Virus record (IMG/VR): IMGVR_UViG_3300006802_000513
Coordinates: 1-25,142 of that record
Reading direction: 5' to 3' (one strand)
Length of the DNA: 25,142 nt
Source: a virus
Below are positions 7,428 to 14,236 of this stretch, piece after piece (the stretch's first letter is position 1; the number at the start of each line of letters is the position of its first letter). The notes beneath the pieces are model-generated. The model was given only the letters and a program-made list of their open reading frames with translations, did no database searches and was not told the origin of the DNA. Both the position numbers and the translations under genes were made by a program.

Positions 7428-7453
7428 GAATAACCAACAAAAGGAGAAATGAC

Positions 7454-7678
7454 ATGGCTACAGCAAAACAGCAACGCAGTATCATCGCCGAACGGCTACG
7501 GGATTTCCGTACCGAATCGGGATACACGCAGGAGAAACTTGCCAAAAAAGCAGGTGTGGACCGCAAGACAGTGAACCGCATTGAGAACGCTTTGTTCTCG
7601 CCAACTGTGGACACCCTCTACCGTTTGTGCAAGGTGCTGGAAATCACCCCGTCTAAGTTCTTGGATGGTTTGCGTTGA
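7454..7678 (+). CDS. XRE-family helix-turn-helix regulator, 74 residues
   Basis: ATG with AAGGAG upstream and its own promoter. Almost the whole protein is one HTH_3-type domain: an N-terminal helix (ERLRDFRTESG), then YTQEKLAKKAG, the recognition-helix region VDRKTVNRIENA, then SPTVDTLYRLCKVLEI, the usual end of Cro/CI-like domains. Such proteins bind operators as dimers. No operator was identified, though the promoter just upstream is the obvious place for autoregulation. It is coupled by a TTGA overlap to the acidic protein that follows, so a regulator-partner pair is possible. Confidence 0.85.
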   Translation: MATAKQQRSIIAERLRDFRTESGYTQEKLAKKAGVDRKTVNRIENALFSPTVDTLYRLCKVLEITPSKFLDGLR

Positions 7679-8115
7679 CCGAAGTTTTTGACCAAAGCGA
7701 GTGGTCACCGTTGACACTTCCTGTGGACAGGTTGGTGATGGATGACGACTTGAAACGGTTGCCGCCACTGTTCTTCACTGAGGATGACGACATTGAAAAC
7801 TTGTTGCTCATCTTCAAGTTCGTGGCGGTTCACAATCCCCGCCTTGAGGTTTATGTCTATGAGCATGACAAGGGAATCTTCTCGGCGATGGTTGTTGACC
7901 GTGGCGTCAAAGTGTTGGCGTTCTCGTTGACTTCGTTGCATCTAAGTGCAGTGGAGCAGGGGAGACGGTTTGAGTTGGTGGGCAGGTTCAAGCCTCGTTC
8001 CATCGGTGAACTGTTCAATGAAGCGGAAATAAGCGGACTGACGGTTCGGGCTGAAGACAACCTTGAACTTTCAGATGATTTGTTCGGAGAGTTTTTTCCT
8101 TCGGACAATCCTTAG
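7675..8115 (+). CDS. Acidic hypothetical protein coupled to the XRE regulator
   Basis: A TTG start overlapping the regulator's stop by four bases, 146 residues. The protein is acidic, with strand-rich segments (LEVYVYEHDKGIFSAMVVDRGVKVLAFSL broken by short turns) and an Asp/Glu-rich C-terminus (ELSDDLFGEFFPSD). No catalytic residues stand out and the family is not recognised. Coupling to a small HTH protein is the arrangement seen in many toxin-antitoxin or regulator-effector pairs, but the low charge and lack of a toxin motif make that only a possibility. A strong hairpin follows 12 bases after the stop. Confidence 0.65.
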   Translation: MTEVFDQSEWSPLTLPVDRLVMDDDLKRLPPLFFTEDDDIENLLLIFKFVAVHNPRLEVYVYEHDKGIFSAMVVDRGVKVLAFSLTSLHLSAVEQGRRFELVGRFKPRSIGELFNEAEISGLTVRAEDNLELSDDLFGEFFPSDNP

Positions 8116-8126
8116 GGCTGGGCTAA

Positions 8127-8163
8127 AGCACCCAACAGTCAAAACCATTGGTTGTTGGGTGCT
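8127..8163 (+). terminator. Hairpin after the accessory cluster, possible terminator
   Basis: Perfect 11-base arms, AGCACCCAACA at 8127-8137 and TGTTGGGTGCT at 8153-8163. The 15-base loop contains a further AACC/GGTT pairing. No T-run follows, so it may act as a weak terminator, a processing site or a transcript-end stabiliser. Confidence 0.5.
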
Positions 8164-8174
8164 ACCTTGCCCGC

Positions 8175-8333
8175 ATGTCTTTGCATGACTCACCTCTAGT
8201 TGGTGCCGCTGTGGCACTCAACGAAATGTTCCTGACGCTATGCGTTTCAGGTTTCACGGAAGAACAGGCTTTGCGCCTGATTGCTTTTCTGATTGAGGAC
8301 ATGCAGTTCTCATCACCCGAGCAACCCCAGTAG
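8175..8333 (+). CDS. Small hypothetical protein, 52 residues
   Basis: I start it at the ATG at 8175 because an earlier in-frame ATG at 8148 lies in the loop of the upstream hairpin. No good ribosome site is seen. The product has a hydrophobic helix-rich body (GAAVALNEMFLTLCVSGF, then TEEQALRLIAFLIEDM) and an SSPEQPQ end. It is not clearly a membrane protein, and no family is recognised. It lies between two hairpins, and its stop codon is inside the left arm of the second. Confidence 0.5.
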   Translation: MSLHDSPLVGAAVALNEMFLTLCVSGFTEEQALRLIAFLIEDMQFSSPEQPQ

Positions 8334-8355
8334 ACCGCTTCTCTACTGGGATTTA
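8326..8355 (+). terminator. Terminator-like hairpin before the portal gene
   Basis: Nine-base arms CCCAGTAGA (8326-8334) and TCTACTGGG (8342-8350), a seven-base loop, then ATTTAT. It would separate the accessory cluster from the portal operon. The T-tract is weak. Confidence 0.55.
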
Positions 8356-8373
8356 TCATAGACTTCCCCGATT

Positions 8374-9855
8374 ATGGCGAGTAAAGACGATTTCATTGAA
8401 CTTGGCTCCTCGGGTCTTGGTAAAACCTCGGGCTTCGTTATTGACGAGTTCATTGCAGAACTTCGTGGAATCCGTGGTGCCCGTGTCTACCGAGAAATGT
8501 CGGACAACGACCCCGTTGTTGGGGCGATGGTTTATGCGATTGAAAAACTGATTCTTGCTATCAAGTGGGAGGTCGCACCATACCAAGATGGCGACCAGCC
8601 AGTCAAAAAGAAAGACCAAAAGAACGCCGACTTCCTTGAGGAGTGCATGTACGACATGAGCGAATCATGGTCGGCGATGGTTTCGCAGATTCTTTCGTTC
8701 CTCGTCTACGGGTACGCCTTCTGTGAGATTGTGTACAAGAAGCGTGTGTCTCCTGATTCCAAGAACGGCGAGAAGCGTTCCAAGTACACGGACGGCAAAA
8801 TCGGTTGGCGCAAGATTGCTTTGCGTGGTCAGGAAACTTTGTGGGATTGGGTGTTTGATGCGAATGGTGGTGTGCGGGCGTTTCAACAGCAAGACCCTTA
8901 CGCCGATAAAGGTTTGGTGACGATTCCTATTGAGAAGGGTTTGTTGTTCCGCACCGCCAATCCTCGCAACAATCCTGAGGGTCGCAGTATTCTTCGTAAC
9001 GCTTACCGTCCGTGGAAGTTCAAGAAGACGATTGAGGAGATTGAAGCGGTTGGTATTGAGCGTGATTTGGCTGGTTTGCCTGTTGCTTATGTTCCGCCGT
9101 CAATGCTGTCTTCGGCGGCGACAACTGCCGAGGTGAGTGCCCGTAATGCGATGCAGGATTTGATTCGTCGCATCAAACGAAACGAGAACGAGGGTGTGTT
9201 GTTTCCGTTGGCTTACGACGAGCAAGGCAGGGAACTGTACAAGTTGACGCTTCTGAACTCTGGAGGCACACGCCAGTTCAACACGGATGCAGTGGTTCAA
9301 CGGTATGACCAGCGGATAGCGATGACAGTGCTGGCTGACTTCATTCTTTTGGGGCACGACAAGGTTGGTTCGTTCAGTTTGGGTGCATCCAAGATTGACT
9401 TGTTCACTTCGGCGATTCAACAGATTGCCGACACGATTGCCGATACTTTCAACGACCATGCCATTCCTCGTTTGTTCAAGTTGAACGGTTTGGACACGAC
9501 TCGTTTGCCCGAAATCAAGGCTGGTGAAATCACCCATGTTGACCTTGGTGTGTTGGGTGACTTTGTTTCTAAGATGACTGCCGCTGGGGCTATGCAACCC
9601 GATACGGCGATGGACAACTATCTGCGTGGTTTGGCGAATCTGCCTCCTCGTTCTGAGGAAGAGGGTGGGATGATGGCTCCTCAGGGGATGGACCCGTTGA
9701 TGGGTGGACAACAGCCAGCGGGGGCACCGCCAGCGGGGGCACCGCCCGCACCCCCAGCGGGCGCACCCGCAGGCGCACCGCCCGCTGATGCGACTGCTTC
9801 TTCTCCGAACTTCTTTGAGATGGCGGTTCAGCAGGAACAACAAAAGGGAGGCTGA
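8374..9855 (+). CDS. Portal protein (DUF935/Mu gp29-like)
   Basis: 493 residues, a usual portal length. Portals form the dodecameric ring at one capsid vertex through which DNA is packaged and ejected. Recognisable segments are PVVGAMVYAIEKLI near residue 50, SFLVYGYAFCEIVYKK, RGQETLWDW, the NPRNNPEGRSILR segment, and a long stem-like helical part (KKTIEEIEAVGIERDLAGLPVAYVP without the final residues shown). The last 60 or so residues are a Gly/Pro/Ala-rich tail. The immediately downstream MuF-like gene supports the call. The ATG at 8374 has no Shine-Dalgarno match; I keep it because the frame closes shortly upstream. Confidence 0.9.
   Translation: MASKDDFIELGSSGLGKTSGFVIDEFIAELRGIRGARVYREMSDNDPVVGAMVYAIEKLILAIKWEVAPYQDGDQPVKKKDQKNADFLEECMYDMSESWSAMVSQILSFLVYGYAFCEIVYKKRVSPDSKNGEKRSKYTDGKIGWRKIALRGQETLWDWVFDANGGVRAFQQQDPYADKGLVTIPIEKGLLFRTANPRNNPEGRSILRNAYRPWKFKKTIEEIEAVGIERDLAGLPVAYVPPSMLSSAATTAEVSARNAMQDLIRRIKRNENEGVLFPLAYDEQGRELYKLTLLNSGGTRQFNTDAVVQRYDQRIAMTVLADFILLGHDKVGSFSLGASKIDLFTSAIQQIADTIADTFNDHAIPRLFKLNGLDTTRLPEIKAGEITHVDLGVLGDFVSKMTAAGAMQPDTAMDNYLRGLANLPPRSEEEGGMMAPQGMDPLMGGQQPAGAPPAGAPPAPPAGAPAGAPPADATASSPNFFEMAVQQEQQKGG
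9716..9785 (+). repeat. PAGAP-encoding tandem repeat in the portal C-terminus
   Basis: Two perfect 15-base units (9716-9730 and 9731-9745) followed by degenerate units encoding PAGAP/PAGA. It gives a flexible low-complexity tail, and such tracts often vary in copy number. Confidence 0.75.
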
Positions 9856-9856
9856 A

Positions 9857-10804
9857 ATGCCTACCCACAGTCACGACATTGACTTTGAGGCGGTAACGAA
9901 GGCGGAGATTCTTGACCCTGTATTGGCTCAGGAGATTCAGGCGTTAGCCAATCTGTACGATACGGCGTTTCGTGGGCTTGCCGCCGCCGCAGAGCGGGCT
10001 AGGAACGCCATGATTGCCGCTGGAAGGACATCTACAGCCGATTTGAGGGGCTTTCAGGAGGTCTTTGCGGCGGAGGTGCAGAGAACCCTCGGAGCGTCGC
10101 TCTCGGATGTTTCTGAGGGCACTCGTGCCCAGTTGTTGAGGGATGTTGAGCGTTCTATCAGAGAGTTGCCTCAAGGAATCAGTGTGACGATGCGATTTGA
10201 CCGCACTGACCCAAGGGCTATTCAGTGGGCTTCTACTCGTGCTGGAACTTTGATTCGCCAGATTCAGTCGGAGACATTGACGGCTGTTAGGCGCATTGTT
10301 GCTGAGGCTTTGACTGAGGGTTCTGGGGTTTTTGCGGCGGCTCGTCAACTGTCTCGGGTGGTCGGGTTGCATGACCGTTGGCAGACCGCTGTTGACAACT
10401 TTTATGAAAGCGAGGTTGAACGGTTGGCAGAGTTGTTTCCTGAACTGGGTGCCGACGAGTTGGCTCAAAGGGCGCAGGTGTCGGCTGAGTCGTATCGGGA
10501 ACGGTTGATTGCTTCTAGGGCTGAGACGATTGCTCGGACGGAGATTATTGCCGCTCAGAATACGGGGCAGTTGGTGTCTTGGTTGCAGGCGGCTGACCAA
10601 GGGTTGTTGGACTTGAATCGTGCTCAGAAGGAGTGGGTGGTCGGTCCTGATGGTTGGGCGGGCATTGCGGTATGCGAAATCTGTTTGGAGTTGGGTGGGG
10701 AAACGGTGCCTGTGCTTGGGGTGTTTTCTAATGGTGAGGCGTATCCGCCTGCTCATCCAAACTGTCGTTGCAACATGAATCTGATTGTGGAGTTGGAGGA
10801 CTGA
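9857..10804 (+). CDS. MuF-like head morphogenesis protein
   Basis: 315 residues, ATG after GGGAGG. The N-terminal part is helical (LAQEIQALANLYDTAF, AAAAERARNAMIAAG). The MuF domain occupies the C-terminal half: RTEIIAAQN (R227, T228, E229) in the conserved central helix, then a Cys pair C273/C276 (CEIC) and HPNCRC at 300-305, likely zinc ligands. MuF proteins (SPP1 gp7 family) are minor head proteins bound to the portal. In many temperate phages the MuF domain is fused to C-terminal toxins. Here it ends right after the domain, and toxin-like modules sit in separate tagged genes. It directly follows the portal, and the next gene starts two bases after its stop. Confidence 0.9.
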   Translation: MPTHSHDIDFEAVTKAEILDPVLAQEIQALANLYDTAFRGLAAAAERARNAMIAAGRTSTADLRGFQEVFAAEVQRTLGASLSDVSEGTRAQLLRDVERSIRELPQGISVTMRFDRTDPRAIQWASTRAGTLIRQIQSETLTAVRRIVAEALTEGSGVFAAARQLSRVVGLHDRWQTAVDNFYESEVERLAELFPELGADELAQRAQVSAESYRERLIASRAETIARTEIIAAQNTGQLVSWLQAADQGLLDLNRAQKEWVVGPDGWAGIAVCEICLELGGETVPVLGVFSNGEAYPPAHPNCRCNMNLIVELED

Positions 10805-10805
10805 G

Positions 10806-12305
10806 ATGCCTTGGTCTTTGATGCGACGAGATGGGGATGTTTTGGTTGTTCGGGATAGGGATAACAAGGTTGTTGGGAGACATAAGAATCGGGCGAAGGC
10901 GTTGCGCCATTTGAGGGCGTTGTATTCGCTTGAGAAAGCCTCGTTTGGGGGCGACCGTTCTGCGGCTGGGCGGTACGCCGCAGAGCAGAGGTGGAAGGGG
11001 CATGTGAAGCGGGAGGGTGCTGGTAGTCCGCCGTCTGGTGGGGCAGGCGACTTCATGCGATTGGTCAACGGCACGCCGCAGACCTACACGGTCAAGGGTG
11101 TGATTCAGGTTCATGGGTTCGGCATTGAGGGTGCTGGTTCGTACTACGACGATTTGGTCAAAGCCGACCCGACTGAGGAAAGCAACTCAAGTGGCGTGTG
11201 GCAGACGACCGTTGGAGAGTTTCGGCGTATGGCTACCAGCGGTCAGTTGGACTTGTCACCAAAATGGGTTGACCATGTGGTTCGCAATCTGCAAGACCAG
11301 CCAGATGACACGAGGGTTGCGGTGGAGATTGGCGTTGGTTCCGTGGTATTTAGAAAAGAACCAGTGACACCAGTTAGACCCGACGAGCCGCACACTCCAC
11401 AGGACATCAGAACGCTCGGTGTCGCTTGGAACAGTAGCGCACAGTTGGAAGAGGATTCTGGATTGGCGAATGACACCGAAAAGAAGTTGACCGTCAACAC
11501 GAGTCCCAGGAACAGGGGACCAGTCAAGTCTGGAACGCTTAGCCGCTGGGAGAAAGGGTGGGAAACGGATTATTACAACATGCCCTACTGCAAGGAAATC
11601 GCAAGTCACGCCGCCTATCTGATGGGACAAATAGATGCTCCAGTGGAACGATGGGGGCGTCGCACGGGTTTCAGGGCACCATCGGATTCAATGTTGGCGC
11701 AGGACGCCAAAGATTTGTTGGCGGGCGTCAACCAAGGCGTTGAAGGTCAACCTGTTCTGTGGCGGGGCTTGGATACACGGCAGTCTGCCGCCAAAAAAGC
11801 GGTCGCCGATGCCAAAGTGGGAGACACGATGACCCTCGGTTTGGCTTCAACCAGTAGGGATTTGCTTGCGGCGGCGAAATACACCCCGTCCTATTCGGAG
11901 GGGGTTCCGCTGGTAGTGATGCGGATAGAGGAAGGGTCAAAGGGTGTTTCTATCGGCGATAGGGCGGTGTATCGGCACGACCAAGAGGTGATAACGAGCG
12001 GCAAGTTTGAGGTCACCGAGATACAAAAGGTGACCGTGCCCAAATGGCGGTTTCCCAAAGCCAGTTTGGGTGGCGGGGTTGAGACGATGGAGCCGTCCAA
12101 GAAAGTCGCCTTGGAGCGTGATGCGGCACAAAGGTTGAAGGGGCTGTTGACACCAAAGCAGTATGCGCCCATTGAGCGGTACTTGCGGGGGCGAGAAAAA
12201 GAAGCCGCCAAATACGAGAAGGAAACCATCACGGTGAAGGTTGTTTCGGTTCGTCAGACGGAGACTTTCAACCCTGAGACTGAGGAGTTTGAGACAAATG
12301 GCTGA
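10806..12305 (+). CDS. Tagged ADP-ribosyltransferase-like protein
   Basis: 499 residues. The ATG at 10806 follows GGAGG; a longer upstream frame is ignored because it overlaps the MuF gene without a ribosome site. A short N-terminal unit (VLVVRDRDNKVVGRHK, then a KALRHLRALY helix) resembles N-terminal pieces often seen on phage capsid-associated proteins. The tag is at 44-66. A middle region of about 170 residues is unassigned. The C-terminal half has an R-S-E ADP-ribosyltransferase pattern: R320 in LWRGLD, STS at 348-350 (LASTSRD), and D392-Q393-E394, where E394 would be the catalytic Glu. Such enzymes transfer ADP-ribose from NAD+ to target proteins; T4 Alt is an encapsidated example. The target here is unknown. 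A charged helical tail follows. Confidence 0.8.
   Translation: MPWSLMRRDGDVLVVRDRDNKVVGRHKNRAKALRHLRALYSLEKASFGGDRSAAGRYAAEQRWKGHVKREGAGSPPSGGAGDFMRLVNGTPQTYTVKGVIQVHGFGIEGAGSYYDDLVKADPTEESNSSGVWQTTVGEFRRMATSGQLDLSPKWVDHVVRNLQDQPDDTRVAVEIGVGSVVFRKEPVTPVRPDEPHTPQDIRTLGVAWNSSAQLEEDSGLANDTEKKLTVNTSPRNRGPVKSGTLSRWEKGWETDYYNMPYCKEIASHAAYLMGQIDAPVERWGRRTGFRAPSDSMLAQDAKDLLAGVNQGVEGQPVLWRGLDTRQSAAKKAVADAKVGDTMTLGLASTSRDLLAAAKYTPSYSEGVPLVVMRIEEGSKGVSIGDRAVYRHDQEVITSGKFEVTEIQKVTVPKWRFPKASLGGGVETMEPSKKVALERDAAQRLKGLLTPKQYAPIERYLRGREKEAAKYEKETITVKVVSVRQTETFNPETEEFETNG
10935..11003 (+). repeat. Tag copy 5 (coding repeat)
   Basis: Residues 44-66 of the 499-residue ADP-ribosyltransferase-like protein, preceded by ALYSLE. 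The Ser before Phe is TCG. Confidence 0.9.
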
Positions 12306-13899
12306 TTTAGGTTTTATTGGCGACCTGTGGTTTGACAGAACTGACGAACTGGATGAGCGGATGCGATTGGCTGACCTCATCAAAGCCTCGTTTGGTGGTG
12401 ATAGGTCTGCCGCTGGGCGGTATGCGGCTGAGCAACGCTGGAAGAATCACAGGAAGAAGGAAGAGGATGCGAAAGGTCGTCAGGCTGGTGACGGGTCGTT
12501 GGACGATGAGATTTCTCGTGTTGTCGGTTTGATGTCTGCTTTGCGGGAGTTGCCTTATTCTGTTAGCGGCAACGACATTATTGAGGTTGAGGAGTGGGAA
12601 AACTACAGCGGGTCGTTGTTTGTTGGCGTGTTGATTCGGGGTAAAAGATTTAGGGTTGCTACGAAGCAAGTTATTGAGGCTGAGCAGGCAGTGAACGCTT
12701 TGGGTAAGCGGGTATTGAAGGAGATTACGGAGAAGTTGATTGCCGAAGGAAAGTTGACTCAGCAACAAGTTGATGATGCGAAGAAGTTTCGGTCGGCTGA
12801 GGAAGTTGGTGCTGATGCCGAAAAATCTTTGATAGATAAGGCGATGAGGGGTGATGATGATGTGCCCGACGAGGTTCGTGAGGCGGCGATAAAAGTGTCT
12901 GAAGCAAAGGAGAAAGCATCTGAGGCGAGGAAGGCTTTGATGAAAGCCACGAAGGCGTACAACCAACATAGAGAAATAAGTGGTTCCTATGACGAAAAAA
13001 GTCGCCAGTTGTATTTGGCAAGGGTAGAGGCTAAAAACAACAGTTCTATCGCTCGTAGTGCTCTGAAAGATGCGGAGTATGAGTTGGAACGGGTTGTCGG
13101 GTTTGTTGTGGCTGGGGAAAGGGAGATGGCTGGCGAAACCCAAAAGTCAAAGGAAGCGCAGAAAGCGAACTCGGTTTTGGTTCAGCAGATTATTGGCGCA
13201 GAGTTTCAGGCGTTTTTGTCATCTCGCCGAGAAATGGGTGAAGTGTATCCGTCCAGAAATACCACGGTTCCTCAAAGGGTATTTGATAAGAGTGGGAAAC
13301 TGGTTGATGGTAATGCTCTTGCGGCTGACATTATGGGTGCGGCGGCGAGACGATTCCCCCAAGCATTGTTGTCCAAAACAGAAACTCCTTTGGGTAAAAA
13401 GGTTGAGATTGTTTTTGGTGGTCGTGGCGGTTCATACAATGAATCAAATAATCGTATTCGTTCTGACTTGGATGACAGTGACACTTTGACGCATGAGACG
13501 GTGCACAACATCTCGTATTACAGTCGTGAAACTCGTGCTATTGAGCAGGCGGGGTTACAGCGAAGGATTTTTGGGAAGGTTGATGAGGGTGATGCTTCGT
13601 TTGCGGAGAAGTTGAAGATTGGTTTGCAAAAAACGGTTGGTGCGACTAAGGCGTTGGGGTACAGATTTGAGGGCAGTTATGTTGAAGACAAGTTTGTCAA
13701 TGGTTATCAGGGGCGTTTGGATTACAACTATGGTTCACGAAAAGAGGGTTACAACTTGACTCGTGCTACCGAGATTTTGACTGTTTCTACGGAGAACGCT
13801 TTTGGCGGTAACTACAAGTTCAAGCAGACGGGTAAGTTGGATGATGATTTGTTGGCTACGGCTATTGGTTGGTTGTTGACTGCGGAGGGTGGACAATGA
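12298..13899 (+). CDS. Tagged HExxH metallopeptidase-like protein with long coiled coil
   Basis: 533 residues; the ATG at 12298 overlaps the previous gene's end by eight bases. A short leader (MADLGFIGDLWFD) is followed by DLI and the tag at 29-51. A long Ala/Lys/Glu-rich helical or coiled-coil region covers about 120-290 (KVSEAKEKASEARKAL is typical). The C-terminal part has HETVH at 399-403 and a candidate third zinc ligand E492 in RATEILTVS, giving a zinc-peptidase pattern. The SLEAD-like residues of well-known families are absent, so the exact family is not assigned. It differs from the two HExxH modules of the 1283-residue protein, so the tag is paired with at least two peptidase types. 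The stop overlaps the next start (ATGA). Confidence 0.75.
   Translation: MADLGFIGDLWFDRTDELDERMRLADLIKASFGGDRSAAGRYAAEQRWKNHRKKEEDAKGRQAGDGSLDDEISRVVGLMSALRELPYSVSGNDIIEVEEWENYSGSLFVGVLIRGKRFRVATKQVIEAEQAVNALGKRVLKEITEKLIAEGKLTQQQVDDAKKFRSAEEVGADAEKSLIDKAMRGDDDVPDEVREAAIKVSEAKEKASEARKALMKATKAYNQHREISGSYDEKSRQLYLARVEAKNNSSIARSALKDAEYELERVVGFVVAGEREMAGETQKSKEAQKANSVLVQQIIGAEFQAFLSSRREMGEVYPSRNTTVPQRVFDKSGKLVDGNALAADIMGAAARRFPQALLSKTETPLGKKVEIVFGGRGGSYNESNNRIRSDLDDSDTLTHETVHNISYYSRETRAIEQAGLQRRIFGKVDEGDASFAEKLKIGLQKTVGATKALGYRFEGSYVEDKFVNGYQGRLDYNYGSRKEGYNLTRATEILTVSTENAFGGNYKFKQTGKLDDDLLATAIGWLLTAEGGQ
12382..12450 (+). repeat. Tag copy 6 (coding repeat)
   Basis: Residues 29-51 of the 533-residue protein, preceded by ADLI and ending QRWKNH. 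The leader resembles that of copy 1 (DDLI). Confidence 0.9.
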
Positions 13900-14204
13900 T
13901 TGAGTACAAGTGGTTTGTGTTGGTTGACGGTGTTGAGGAGGAGGTTGTTTGGGATTCGGTGAGTCAAATGTTGTTGGGTCCGCCGTTGATTTCGTTGACG
14001 GCTGAGAAACTGGTGGAAAGTGGGGAGATTGTTTTGATGACGCCTGTTGGTCCTAGGGTGCAAGCGGATTTGGAGGAGCATTTGTCTGCATGGGCGACTA
14101 TTTCGTATGCGATTGAGTTGTGTGGTTACGAGTTGGTGGACGGGTCTCCTGCGCCCATTACACCCGAATCAGAGTTGGTGGCTGGTAACCCCGCTAACGA
14201 ATAA
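13896..14204 (+). CDS. Small acidic protein coupled to the metallopeptidase-like gene
   Basis: 102 residues; its ATG overlaps the upstream stop by four bases. The protein is acidic with a strand-rich start (YKWFVLVDGVEEEVVWDSV), a middle LISLTAEKLVESGEI segment, a helix (LEEHLSAWATISYAIELCGYEL) and a disordered Pro/Glu end. No family is recognised. Tight coupling to a tagged peptidase-like gene could mean a partner, inhibitor or chaperone. Its stop lies at the base of the hairpin at 14204. Confidence 0.65.
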   Translation: MIEYKWFVLVDGVEEEVVWDSVSQMLLGPPLISLTAEKLVESGEIVLMTPVGPRVQADLEEHLSAWATISYAIELCGYELVDGSPAPITPESELVAGNPANE

Positions 14205-14233
14205 CTGAAGGTAGGTCTACGGCTATCTTCAGT
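14204..14233 (+). promoter_or_regulatory. Hairpin immediately before the capsid protease gene
   Basis: Arms ACTGAAGGTAG (14204-14214) and CTATCTTCAGT (14223-14233) pair with one G-T wobble; the loop has eight bases. It ends three bases before the ATG at 14237. There is no T-run, and the usual ribosome-site position falls inside the right arm. It may limit translation of the protease fusion or end an upstream transcript. Confidence 0.5.
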
Positions 14234-14236
14234 GGG

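Noticed and set aside
9704-9856. Upstream extension of the MuF gene into the portal tail region
   Set aside because: The extra residues are a frame shift of the portal PAGAP repeat; the ATG at 9857 has a GGGAGG site.
9944-11074. A long open frame on the minus strand across the MuF and ADP-ribosyltransferase genes
   Set aside because: It is a mirror of strongly coding + strand genes, crosses two gene boundaries, has an Arg/Ser/Pro-rich composition and shows no recognisable domain.
12307-13143. A 278-residue open frame on the minus strand opposite the coiled-coil peptidase gene
   Set aside because: It is opposite a supported gene carrying the tag and HETVH; its product is Leu/Arg-rich without motif.
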